Assembly: GCF_022965805.1 (NCBI RefSeq)
Contig: NC_133104.1
Coordinates: forward strand, 26,966,069-27,030,068
DNA length: 64,000 nt
Reading direction: 5' to 3'
Source of the DNA: Primulina eburnea
Taxonomy: Eukaryota > Streptophyta > Magnoliopsida > Lamiales > Gesneriaceae
Shown: one piece after another, positions 52,301 to 58,468 of the stretch
Position numbering within the stretch: position 1 is the first letter of the stretch
How the letters are laid out: every line of letters begins with the position of its first letter
The notes under the pieces: model-generated
What the model saw: only the letters and a program-made list of their open reading frames with translations
Database searches by the model: none
Told to the model about the DNA's origin: nothing
Made by a program: the position numbers and the translations under genes

Positions 52301-54172
52301 TAAAACTTAGCATACAAACAAGTGAAAAAAAGGGGCTACAAATTAAAATGATACCTCATACAACCCTCCCTTTACCGGAACACCAACTCTGTCTTCTTCA
52401 ATCGCATATAGCTGGATGAGCTCAGGAGAATCTGGGGATAATTCATCTTTCTGCCGCGTGGAACTGGAAGTAATACTAGGCTGCCCCCCTGGACCTTCGC
52501 TGCACTCTGCATATTCTTTCCACCAACTAAAGAGCAACTCTTCTTCCCTCTGTCCAATGTTAACGTAACCTTAGTAAGTCGACAATTACAGAAAAGAGTG
52601 AATGACACTCATCACCAAGTTTAAACACCATGGACATGTTGCAATTGAAAGGGGCATGACCTGCAAGAAAGATGCCTCTACCGCAAGAGAATCTCTCATT
52701 CCAAATCGAAAATAATCACCTTTGCCCACAATTTCTGTACGAGGGATAGATGCAGCTAGTGCTGGCACAAACACAGAAAGTGGAATGCTTTAAGTAGGAA
52801 CTCATATTATAAGCTTAAATCGGGATCTCAAGTAGTCAATCAACAGATATATTTTCTTAAAAATGCAAGTAGAGGTTGCATTCAGCTTGTTGTTTAAAGA
52901 TATCAAGATTTATCTTCCCCGAGTAAACCTGGTTTATGTAACACCATAATGCAGAAGGAATGAAAACTTTTCAAATCTGACTTGAAGTGCAATAATACAA
53001 TTTATGCATTTCAAAGGTCCCCCAATCCTCCCATGTACTTTTCCAAACAACACATGAATCACATTAACCTCCTTAGAAGTTTAATTCTGCAGCAAATCCC
53101 TCTAGCTGCTTAATCCAAACGGTCCAGAAATGTAAAGAATTATTTCATTGAATTTCAAAAAAATGAGCAATGTGCTTGACTAGATGAAAGCAGCACAAAA
53201 CATGACTACCATTCCTCCACAATGGTACAGCTGCTTACAACTGGACACGTTTGATTCTCCTGGATAGTGAAGATTAAAAAGTTTCAATAATAACCGCACC
53301 GCCAGAGATCATGCCTCTACAGCTGAACAACTGCTCCAATCTATTTCAGATCGCTTATTTGGAATTTGTAGAGTAATCAAATCTTTCCACATTGATAGTC
53401 GTTCTCTAGTTATAGTGTAAATTGTGCATTCTAACTCATGACAAACATCTTTTTTCCCTCCCCATTAATTCTTCACGGTTGTTTCAGTCGATCGAATTTT
53501 ATTATCCATTGCGTCTGACTGAGATTATTAGCAAAAAATATTGCAGCTCCATGTGGCTGGACGCTATTGTCTTTTCTCTCACGGTTAAAAGGAAACTTAT
53601 TTTACTATGTATGTCAATGACCATTCATCTAAAGCTGTCTCTTGAGACTGCTCTGAATATATCCTTGACAAACCAGGAAAGACGCGAGCACTGATAACTA
53701 GCAAATTCTTCATATCGCCAGAGATTCTTAAATACCCTTTCTGGTCTCCAAAGCCGCAACCACAGTTTATCGTCACCCAAAAATTTAGACTTCTATCATC
53801 AACCATATGAAAAAAAAAATAGCAGCGGGATCATATCAAACATGCATGATCATACAACAATATAAACTGTCGGTTGCATTAAAACATGACATCATCTAAA
53901 ATTTATACATTAAATTATTACCGCATATATGAAATAATCCTCTTAAATAGAGTAAGAACTATGAACTGACCATTTACTGTCAAGGGAACCTTGCAGAAGT
54001 ACCAGCGCACGTCTCCGCCATCCGAGGGACTCCTAGTTTGAGCAAGATACTTCTGCCGGCCAGCATGCTGCTCAATTTCACTAGCCAACCTTCTAATATT
54101 CGACGCTGTGTTCTTTAGCATGTCCGGTGAGGTCTCCTCACCTCCAGAGCTAGCCCCGGTATTTATCTGCAT
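21991..54172 (-). CDS. SGR2: SGR2-type DDHD phospholipase (SHOOT GRAVITROPISM 2), 21 exons
   Basis: Exons (minus strand): 54172-53971, 52761-52661, 52549-52355, 52020-51865, 51591-51520, 51433-51281, 44484-44434, 40078-39908, 39210-39061, 38841-38776, 38688-38170, 38089-38035, 37960-37821, 37589-37517, 37023-36921, 36840-36747, 36674-36612, 35773-35731, 35607-35504, 22383-22337, 22225-21991. All junctions fit GT-AG and phase; they total 2,793 nt (930 aa), close to the Arabidopsis protein as I recall it. The lipase nucleophile motif GHSLG is at about residues 444-448. The C-terminal DDHD domain has [10 protein letters not shown] (about 727-736), GRIDHVLQ (about 830-837) and NYWRDPD (about 854-860). 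No signal peptide is evident. Known for the family: PA1-like enzyme of vacuolar and endosomal membranes, needed for amyloplast sedimentation in shoot gravitropism. Exons 20-21 lie 13 kb beyond exon 19, across a viral relic and a copia element, so real splicing needs RNA evidence. Confidence 0.92.
22384..22850. other. Intron 19 sequence without a recognised feature
   Basis: AT-rich, about 470 bases. It contains no exon, repeat or ORF I can support. The edge of the adjoining viral relic is not sharp. Confidence 0.4.
22850..27273 (+). pseudogene. Endogenous caulimovirid (pararetrovirus) relic: coat, movement, protease and RT remnants
   Basis: Plus-strand relic with many stops and frame breaks, lying antisense in SGR2 intron 19. 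In order: coat-protein-like region (best frame 23312-23812) with the knuckle [14 protein letters not shown] near 24515; a 30K-type movement-protein-like stretch near 25015-25330 ([25 protein letters not shown]); a retropepsin site (YIDSGAG, near 25950); then pre-RT and RT pieces to the catalytic box [11 protein letters not shown] near 26985 and [10 protein letters not shown] near 27120. RNase H is missing where the LTR enters. A ~45-base segment of RT is duplicated (27124-27171 and 27228-27273). Coat before movement resembles cavemo- and solendovirus order; the genus is not settled. Left edge approximate. Confidence 0.8.
27124..27273 (+). repeat. Direct duplication within the viral RT relic
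   Basis: A ~46-base stretch (TTTCTAGGAATAGAAATC ... TTGCATGATCATA) occurs twice about 104 bases apart, differing by one or two bases. The second copy is followed at once by LTR-like sequence. It may be a rearrangement scar. Confidence 0.75.
27499..27780 (-). repeat. 3' LTR of the copia element
   Basis: 282 bases, TGTAGAAGTTTG...CTTCA in the element's direction. ATCTC at 27494-27498 repeats at 32546-32550 (target duplication). A purine tract lies at 27781-27796 (minus strand CAGCTTGAGGGGGAG). A 39-base unit (ACTGATCCCTTAAACATAGG...) is tandemly repeated twice inside. Confidence 0.9.
27788..32225 (-). pseudogene. Ty1/copia gag-pol, two inactivating changes
   Basis: From 32225 leftward: copia-type gag ([14 protein letters not shown]), CCHC knuckle [14 protein letters not shown], protease [11 protein letters not shown], integrase with [13 protein letters not shown]...[22 protein letters not shown] and [17 protein letters not shown]; then RT ([37 protein letters not shown]) and RNase H ([49 protein letters not shown]). 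The first frame stops at a TAG (30090-30092) where the family has an aromatic residue (LTAA-stop). A one-base shift follows near 29950, before [15 protein letters not shown]. The rest is open. With near-identical LTRs this is the youngest insertion in the window, but as read it cannot make full pol. Confidence 0.92.
32250..32261 (-). promoter_or_regulatory. Copia primer-binding site (initiator-Met tRNA)
   Basis: Minus strand TGGTATCAGAGC directly after the 5' LTR end at 32262. Confidence 0.85.
32262..32545 (-). repeat. 5' LTR of the copia element
   Basis: 284 bases. It differs from the 3' LTR at 27499-27780 by one clear substitution in the body (gaaaCag versus gaaaTag), an A-run length change and the outermost dinucleotide. 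ATCTC follows at 32546-32550. Confidence 0.9.
33070..34400 (+). pseudogene. 3' part of the caulimovirid relic
   Basis: Resumes after the LTR with RNase-H-end and downstream sequence, no long frame (33368-33598 is the longest and I do not recognise it), then an AT-rich non-coding part that carries promoter-like and polyadenylation-like signals (next entry). Assignment rests on continuity with the left part and on the order pol, then intergenic region. Confidence 0.55.
34132..34310 (+). promoter_or_regulatory. Pararetrovirus-like promoter and poly(A) region
   Basis: TCTATAAATAA (TATA at 34135-34140) is followed about 165 bases later by GAATAAAAG (AATAAA at 34303-34308). Such a short TATA-to-AATAAA span is how plant pararetroviruses create the terminal redundancy of their genomic RNA. 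Transcription would run antisense to SGR2. Confidence 0.5.
34401..34981. other. Intron 19 sequence with no recognised feature
   Basis: About 580 bases, AT-rich. A CTTAAACC/CTTATCCTAA phrase recurs loosely (34800-34960). I see no gene or clear repeat. Confidence 0.35.
34982..35430. mobile_element. Possible non-autonomous hAT-like element
   Basis: Ends are imperfect inverted repeats (GTTCTAAAAGGCACCGCC at left; complement of the right end GTTCTAAAAAGTGCTACG), with CGCCTAGGCGG-type subterminal repeats on both sides. The middle has a stretch reading [12 protein letters not shown], like the acidic tail after plant hAT transposases. No convincing 8-base target duplication was found. Confidence 0.45.
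35504..40078 (-). CDS. SGR2: SGR2 exons 8-19 with catalytic motif and DDHD core
   Basis: Exon 8 carries FMVHGIGQ and [10 protein letters not shown]; exon 9 [15 protein letters not shown]; exon 11 the [16 protein letters not shown] nucleophile block and then 150 acidic, Ser/Asn-rich residues that look disordered; exon 12 a short charged helix; exons 13-14 LEFN / [15 protein letters not shown]; exon 15 [14 protein letters not shown]; exon 16 [17 protein letters not shown]; exon 18 only 43 bases (VLTICESRC); exon 19 [18 protein letters not shown]. Introns are 60 to 840 bases. Intron 17 (35774-36611) holds an unassigned plus-strand ORF. Confidence 0.92.
36133..36468 (+). other. Unassigned 111-codon AT-rich ORF in SGR2 intron 17
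   Basis: Antisense to SGR2, inside the intron between exons 17 and 18. The peptide is rich in Asn, Lys, Leu and Ile ([18 protein letters not shown] near the start). I recognise no family. It may be a chance frame in AT-rich DNA or a small relic; length alone is weak evidence. Confidence 0.2.
40252..40617 (-). repeat. 3' LTR of a Reina-like gypsy relic
   Basis: Read leftward it runs from TGTCACGGACCAGAAAACAA (40617) to ...ACAATAACA (40252), 366 bases. Preceding pol sequence ends in a purine-rich run (CTCAAGGGGTGGATAA on the minus strand). A matching 5' LTR was not found on the other side. Confidence 0.6.
40618..43950 (-). pseudogene. Reina-like chromovirus pol relic in SGR2 intron 7
   Basis: Decayed minus-strand pol: protease-like part (43306-43793), RT with [20 protein letters not shown] and FFDDILIYS (42408-42791), [13 protein letters not shown] RNase H entry (42304-42525), integrase zinc-binding and core (41295-41885: [29 protein letters not shown]), [16 protein letters not shown] with [11 protein letters not shown] (40748-41002), and, across frames, a chromodomain-like end near 40640-40760. 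Many frameshifts. The 5' LTR and gag are missing or unrecognisable. A short CCGATTG(C) run lies at 43876-43911. Confidence 0.82.
43951..44433. other. Remainder of SGR2 intron 7 next to exon 7
   Basis: About 480 bases, no recognised element. Likely original intron sequence. Confidence 0.35.
44434..44484 (-). CDS. SGR2: SGR2 exon 7, a 51-base exon between two invaded introns
   Basis: Seventeen codons, [17 protein letters not shown], flanked by TTGTCAG on the acceptor side and GTATGC on the donor side. It joins KPTQ (exon 6) to [14 protein letters not shown] (exon 8), the same order as in the family. It sits alone between 6.8 kb and 4.4 kb of transposon-rich intron, so gene predictors could easily skip it. 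Skipping would keep frame (51 = 17 x 3) but lose the conserved acidic linker. Confidence 0.85.
44485..44940. other. Start of SGR2 intron 6 side next to exon 7; nothing assigned
   Basis: Two overlapping plus-strand frames of about 67 codons (44654-44867) exist but I recognise neither. Composition around 44740-44800 is richer in C than the rest of the intron, which might hint at a captured fragment. Confidence 0.25.
44941..46706 (+). repeat. Long LTR of the 18-21 kb family in SGR2 intron 6
   Basis: From about 45480 it parallels 18031-21273 (GTTAAAACCGGGAC, ATTTTTATAAGTGATGG, GTTAGACTCACTAGGTG...GATGCAGGTG at 46285-46320) and ends GTAGACGTTTCA at 46706. The part 44941-45480 is G-rich and typical of such LTRs, but its left edge is not defined. 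Confidence 0.6.
46942..47318 (-). repeat. 3' LTR of the gene-carrying element
   Basis: About 377 bases, aligned by eye to 49878-50266 over its whole length (shared CTAATTATGCAAATATTAAC-type start and GGCCCATTATTC end). Confidence 0.75.
49013..49817 (-). pseudogene. Captured PDS5-like (cohesin cofactor) N-terminal fragment
   Basis: From the ATG at 49817 leftward: EKDLEEQL, then after a frame slip [40 protein letters not shown] and [13 protein letters not shown]. After a second slip near 49435 follow [29 protein letters not shown] and [17 protein letters not shown]. These match, in order, the N-terminal HEAT-repeat region of plant PDS5 proteins of the C/D type, which bind cohesin and regulate sister-chromatid cohesion. 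The blocks run together with no intron-like gap, pointing to capture from an RNA copy. Two frame breaks and the lack of the C-terminal half make a functional PDS5 product unlikely. It lies between the LTRs of a non-autonomous element. The family call is strong on motif order; the subtype is from memory. Confidence 0.8.
49878..50266 (-). repeat. 5' LTR of the gene-carrying element
   Basis: About 389 bases. It has a local duplication of AAGCACAAGCTAGTAAGAAC-type sequence (50031-50076) absent from the other LTR. Confidence 0.75.
50267..50869. other. SGR2 intron 6 sequence without assigned feature
   Basis: About 600 bases, AT-rich with short TATA/CATA runs near 50740-50790. No gene seen. Confidence 0.35.
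50870..51162 (-). mobile_element. TRIM (miniature LTR retroelement) in SGR2 intron 6
   Basis: Right LTR 51049-51162 (114 bases, TGTTAAGAATGGGAC...ATCTAACA) and a partial left copy ending at 50940 share TTCATATATACAA, CCGATGTGGGA and ATCTAACA. Next to the right LTR on the minus strand is TGATATCAGAG, a Met-type primer site with one change. The interior is only about 110 bases and codes for nothing. The same LTR phrase occurs at 13.65-13.77 kb. Confidence 0.8.
51281..54172 (-). CDS. SGR2: SGR2 exons 1-6
   Basis: The start is the ATG at 54172-54170 ([17 protein letters not shown]); it opens the conserved N-terminal block with [20 protein letters not shown]. Exon 2 carries [17 protein letters not shown], exon 3 [12 protein letters not shown] and [12 protein letters not shown], exon 4 [18 protein letters not shown], exon 5 [12 protein letters not shown], exon 6 [12 protein letters not shown] and KLRRGYA. 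These belong to the WWE-like N-terminal half of SGR2 proteins. Intron 1 (52762-53970, 1.2 kb) is AT-rich with no repeat I recognise. Other introns here are under 350 bases. Confidence 0.92.
52762..53970 (-). other. SGR2 intron 1
   Basis: 1.2 kb, donor G|GTCAGT at 53970 and acceptor GTGCCAG at 52762. AT-rich; the plus-strand frame 53422-53694 is not recognised. No repeat seen. Confidence 0.6.
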
Positions 54173-54907
54173 TATTATCAGCTTCTTTTTCTCCTATACA
54201 GCACACTGCCAACTTTTTGGGTGATCAGAATATATCAAATATCAACAGAAAATTGACACCCTGATCGATGAATTTTCAACTGACTGGGGGAAATTGAAGT
54301 TTTTTTGGGGTTTAAGATCAGCTCAAATATGGAGTTGGTAGGCAATGTTTGTGCTCGGAGACAGAGGCGGGTCAAAAGTCGATTACGAAATAATTCGAAG
54401 AGAAAGGAGAAGAAACGAAAGGAATATTCTAGCAAAAAATAAAAGTGACTTATTGCTGATTTAAAAAATTTATATTACATAATTTCGTGGGATAACATAT
54501 AAAATTATAGTTCCATGACAAATGCCTTGGATATCTCGGAAATGAATTTCTCCATCAATATTTAAAGGATGGAATATAGAAGGTTTCGGTTGGCATATTT
54601 AAAACATAATTATTCGATCTCACGAATTTATATTTATCATATAAGTCGGTCTATGTTTACATAAAAAAATTGTATAAAAAGTAATAATTTTTCATTAAAC
54701 AAGTATAGTTTGAGATTTGTATCACAAAATTGAATCGTAAGACAATTTCATATGAGTTTTGTGTTAAAACATAGGATAATACATAACAGCATTCGAGTAG
54801 TTTAGCTTTTCTTCCAATTCATTATTTCAATTTACTTGTGATATGAATCTGGCAGGATATGACGTGTAAATATTGGAAAGAGATTCAAAAAGCTTTGCAT
54901 GGACTCA
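54173..54907 (-). promoter_or_regulatory. SGR2 5' leader and upstream region, cut short by an LTR element
   Basis: On the minus strand about 270 bases of pyrimidine-rich, UTR-like sequence precede the ATG (CTTCTCCTTTCTCTTCG near 54400). Beyond it is AT-rich DNA with no clear single TATA box. The gag-only gypsy element begins at 54908, so at most about 735 bases separate the start codon from a retroelement LTR transcribed away from the gene. Confidence 0.45.
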
Positions 54908-55037
54908 TGTAAGGCCCAAGAATTACATAATCGATAACCAAGATTATTAATCATCATTAACGTGAGACTCGGAAGATATGAGAATGCATGACATGCGATG
55001 AGGGAAGAAAAGACATGAGAAAATAGGGTTTGCAAGA

Positions 55038-55271
55038 CCGCACCCGCGCCAGAACAGGAGTGCACCAGCGGTCATGCAATTGTGGATTTTTGTAAGAAAG
55101 GCCGAAGCCACACCGCACCCGCGGTGCTAGCCAGAGCGCACCCGCGATGCCAACACCGCACCCGCGGTCTAAATCGAAGCGCACCCGCGGTCAAGCTTCG
55201 GGAAATTTTGGATGAGGATTAGTAGGCATAGCGCACCCGCGGTCATGTAATGAGCGCACCCGCGGTGCAAC
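55038..55271. repeat. CACCCGCGG motif array in 5' LTR
   Basis: About eight copies of CGCACCCGCGGT or near variants, in part joined to complementary flanks (ACCGCACCCGCGGTGC), spaced 12-60 bases. Ends about 45 bases before the TATA-like tract. Confidence 0.9.
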
Positions 55272-55939
55272 GTGCAGAACAAAGAATCAGCCACTTGGTT
55301 GACATGCAATTGAACTATATATATATATGGTCATTCTTCTTCAGAATCAGAACAAAAAGAGCCGAGAGTTCCTCCAGAATCCCTTCAACTTTCGTTTACT
55401 TTGATTTGTGATTCCGTGCGAACCGTTTATCAGAATTTAAATTCGATTTCGGTTTTGAGCTCCTCTTCGCAAGAGCTACACAAGGACGTAAGTTTCATTA
55501 CGTTTTGCAGTGTTTTGAAATTATGATGTTGTCAGAATTGAATATGATTCAGATATGATGTTTCTGCTACCGTAGATATTATAGAATTGAAGTCAGATTA
55601 AAGAACAGACTGTTTCTGTAATTGTTATGATTTTCGAAAGATATTGACTGAGATTTTGATATCAGAATCGTATATTATTGATTTTGAATATACCGATATT
55701 CAGATTATGAGTTCTGGTATTATATCTGGGATGTTCAAATTGACGGGGTTATTCAGATTGTATTGTTATGCCGTCAAAACATCAGTATTGATTTAGATTG
55801 ATCAGATATGATATTGATTGAGATTCATGGTTATATTGTTCCGATATTGATCAGATTATATACTGAGTTGAGTATTGATCAGAATAGATTGTGAATTGAA
55901 TTACACATTGATACAGTGTATTTGATATTGTCATTTCAG

Positions 55940-55998
55940 ATTTGATATGGACAGATTCGACTTCGAGACTTCGTCTTCGTCAGATCGGGACGACAAAG
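55940..55998 (+). other. Conserved mini-exon-like block in the LTR
   Basis: A 59-base block is bounded by TCATTTCAG on the left and GTATAATTC on the right, like acceptor and donor sites. It contains ATG and an open 17-codon run (MDRFDFETSSSSDRDDK). The solo LTR at 18407-20444 has the matching block (19289-19230, minus) with the same frame and length despite many changes (MDRLEYKTSYSSDQEDK). The LTR at 14224 has a version (14922-14982) without the ATG. Confidence 0.5.
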
Positions 55999-57008
55999 GT
56001 ATAATTCATGTGATATTTGGGAAGATATAACTCAAATCAGATCTTATTTGAGTTTCCCAACTAAATCACATACTAGACTTATTGTTTATCTTTTGATATG
56101 ATTATGATTTGTGTATAGAATTGTATTCGAATCTTTTGAGATAATTATGCATTGTTTACAGATGGTTAGGCATTGCATTTGAGATAGGAAAGTTTGACAG
56201 AAACAGTCAGACTTCTAGACGTTCGGTGTATCGTTACATAGGAGCAGACATTGTCCTATTGTAGATTATTCGATACAGCTATGACCGAAGTCTAGGAATA
56301 AGACGTACAGTCACCTCGAGTGGGAGGGTAGGTGACAGCCATTGACGTCTTATTCACACCGGGATCCCTAGAGTTATAGTTGAGTCGAGTCTAGACATGA
56401 TTTGACTAGAACTGCATGCGTTTATGGATGTGGTTTCATAGACTATGAAACCCAGTGCTATTGCTTTCAGTTATGATAGTATGTTTTTATGATTTGATTT
56501 GAGTAGCATGTTTAACTGATTTGTGTTGCATGCTTATTTGATTTGATTTCATAGATTATGAAACCTATTGCTTTTAGTTTATTCATGATAGAATAATTCA
56601 TGATTTACTTTGTGTATATGCATGTTTACCATGTTTTATACTGGGATTTATTCTCACCGGAGTATCCGGCTGTTGTCTTGTTTTGTATGTGTGCATGACA
56701 ACAGGTGGGACATGATCGGGGTCCGAAGCTGATGAGAGAAGACGAGTTAGCGTGGTGATTCCGGACTTACTGTAGATTTGGTTTCTTACTTGAATTTAGT
56801 AACTGAACCTTAGATCTAGTTTGTACAATATTGTACTTTTATACTGAAATGTAGTTTTTATACAGAGATGTATATTTTTTTAGATTCCATTACCTTCCGC
56901 AGATGCATTTTAAAAAAAAAAATTTTTTAGACCCTGTTTATCAGAACTGATAATTAAATCCCAACAATGAGTAAGAAGATGATTAGCAGTCCGGGTCCCC
57001 ACAACATG

Positions 57009-57020
57009 TGGTATCAGAGC
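57009..57020 (+). promoter_or_regulatory. Primer-binding site (initiator-Met tRNA)
   Basis: TGGTATCAGAGC, five bases after the LTR end at 57003. Confidence 0.88.
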
Positions 57021-57334
57021 GATAGGTCCTTTAGATTGCGATAGTCAGAATTGATAGATCCTTTAGAATGAGATAGTAGAGAATGAGCGGGGTAGATTGA
57101 ATTGTCTTCCTTGCATGTGATTGCTAGCATGAGATTTATGTCAATGCTGACTTGCATAATGTGTGCTAGCATGATTTATTGCTTTCCCTATTGCATGTTG
57201 TTTGTTATCTGAGTTGATTGCAGCATGTAATTACTAAGCCTGAATCAGAACCGAGTCTGAATCAGAGGTATATGATCAGAGGAGGGCTGAGACAGATTGT
57301 ATAGATTAAGTACTAATCTGTTTGATTATCAGAT

Positions 57335-58234
57335 ATACCACCTCGAAGAATTTCAGAAAAGGGCAGTACTTCGTCTGAACAGCTAGATGCATCAGAAACT
57401 CAGATAGAAGTAAAGATGAAAGAATTTCAGTTATTGCAACCGCCGACTCTGAAGGGTATCGAGACGTCCGAAGATTGTCAGAACTGGTTTGATGACATAG
57501 AAATACTGTTCGATTTACTTGATTGTACAGATGAACAGAGAGTTAAGATGGTGCCTTATCAGTTACAAGAAGCCGCCAGGAGTTGGTGGATTACCAGTAG
57601 AAGAACGTGGGAACAGAGAGGTACAGTGATTTCGTGGGAAATATTCAGAACTGAATTTTATCGACGATTTTTCTCAGTCTCGTACCGAGAGGACAAGAAA
57701 GCAGAGTTTGAGAATTTGAGCCAAGGTCAGTTGAATATTGATGAATATACCGCCAAATTCTCTACTCTATTGCATTTTGCTCCTCAGATGGCTGGAAATG
57801 ATGAAGCTATAGTAAATCAGTTAATCAGAGGGTTGAATTCGGAGGTAGTTGCATTTATGAATCTGCAGCGACCTTACCATTTTGCTGATATTTTGAGTAG
57901 AGCAAAGAGAGCTGAGGCAAGTCTGATTAGACAGCTAGGGAGGTTGGGTGTGAAACAACCCCAGACACAGCAATCCCCTCTCCGAGTTGATCAAGGCAGT
58001 ACGAGTGGAAAGCAAGATTTGCTGAAGGCTCGGAAGAAACCATTCAAGAAACTAGGAAGTGGTTCATCTAGCTCCAGCGGTTCCAGTCCAAGCCATACTG
58101 GAGTGTATTGCAGGAGTTGCGGAGGGAGACATCCCACCGAGCAATGCCAGGGAGTGACTGGTAGATGCAATATTTGTGAACATCCGGGACACTTTGTTAA
58201 AGTCTGTCCCCAGAAGCGTTTCCGAAGATTGTAG
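57335..58234 (+). CDS. Ty3/gypsy (Tekay-like) gag, open frame, original start codon lost
   Basis: The frame opens upstream of the first ATG (57416). Residues PPRRIS directly after 57335 align with the MPPRRI start of the related gag at 10407, but the start codon here is ATA. Translation from ATG 57416 would give 272 residues lacking the first 27. Domains: retrotransposon gag core (QNWFDDIEILF, AARSWWITSR, WEIFRTEFYRRFF, FENLSQGQLNIDEYTAKF), a basic Ser-rich linker, and a Cys-rich end with YCRSCGGRHPTEQC and the knuckle CNICEHPGHFVKVC. A TAG follows after RFRRL. Gag packages the element's RNA into particles. It is the only open ORF of this element; pol downstream is decayed. Confidence 0.85.
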   Translation: MPPRRISEKGSTSSEQLDASETQIEVKMKEFQLLQPPTLKGIETSEDCQNWFDDIEILFDLLDCTDEQRVKMVPYQLQEAARSWWITSRRTWEQRGTVISWEIFRTEFYRRFFSVSYREDKKAEFENLSQGQLNIDEYTAKFSTLLHFAPQMAGNDEAIVNQLIRGLNSEVVAFMNLQRPYHFADILSRAKRAEASLIRQLGRLGVKQPQTQQSPLRVDQGSTSGKQDLLKARKKPFKKLGSGSSSSSGSSPSHTGVYCRSCGGRHPTEQCQGVTGRCNICEHPGHFVKVCPQKRFRRL

Positions 58235-58468
58235 GGAACAGAGTTCAATTAAAAACACAGATCCAGATTCACAACATGTACTATTCTTTATGATTCTATT
58301 GCATATGTATTGATATATACGAATGCATTTGTTAAGAATATCTTTGACAGAGTTGCATGGAAATATGCTGTATCTGTTGGGTTTGTATGTACTGTAGTAT
58401 TGATCTCCTATTTGTTGGGAAAGAAAGAGTGATACCAGAGATTTCTGTGACATATTGCATACTACAGT
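58235..58468 (+). pseudogene. Short decayed stretch after gag
   Basis: No intact protease domain is found here; weak similarity only. The following solo LTR interrupts at 58469. Confidence 0.35.

Larger units (their letters stand above)
54908..57003 (+). repeat. 5' LTR of the gag-only gypsy element
   Basis: 2,096 bases, TGTAAGGCCCAAG ... GGTCCCCACA, followed by the primer-binding site. It carries the CACCCGCGG array (55038-55271), a TATATATATATATGG tract (55316-55329), ACGTAAGTTT (55487-55496), a mini-exon-like block (55940-55998) and a stem-loop block (56215-56372). It matches the 3' LTR at 62937 nearly base for base apart from about 1% substitutions and one 75-base difference in the array. 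Confidence 0.92.
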
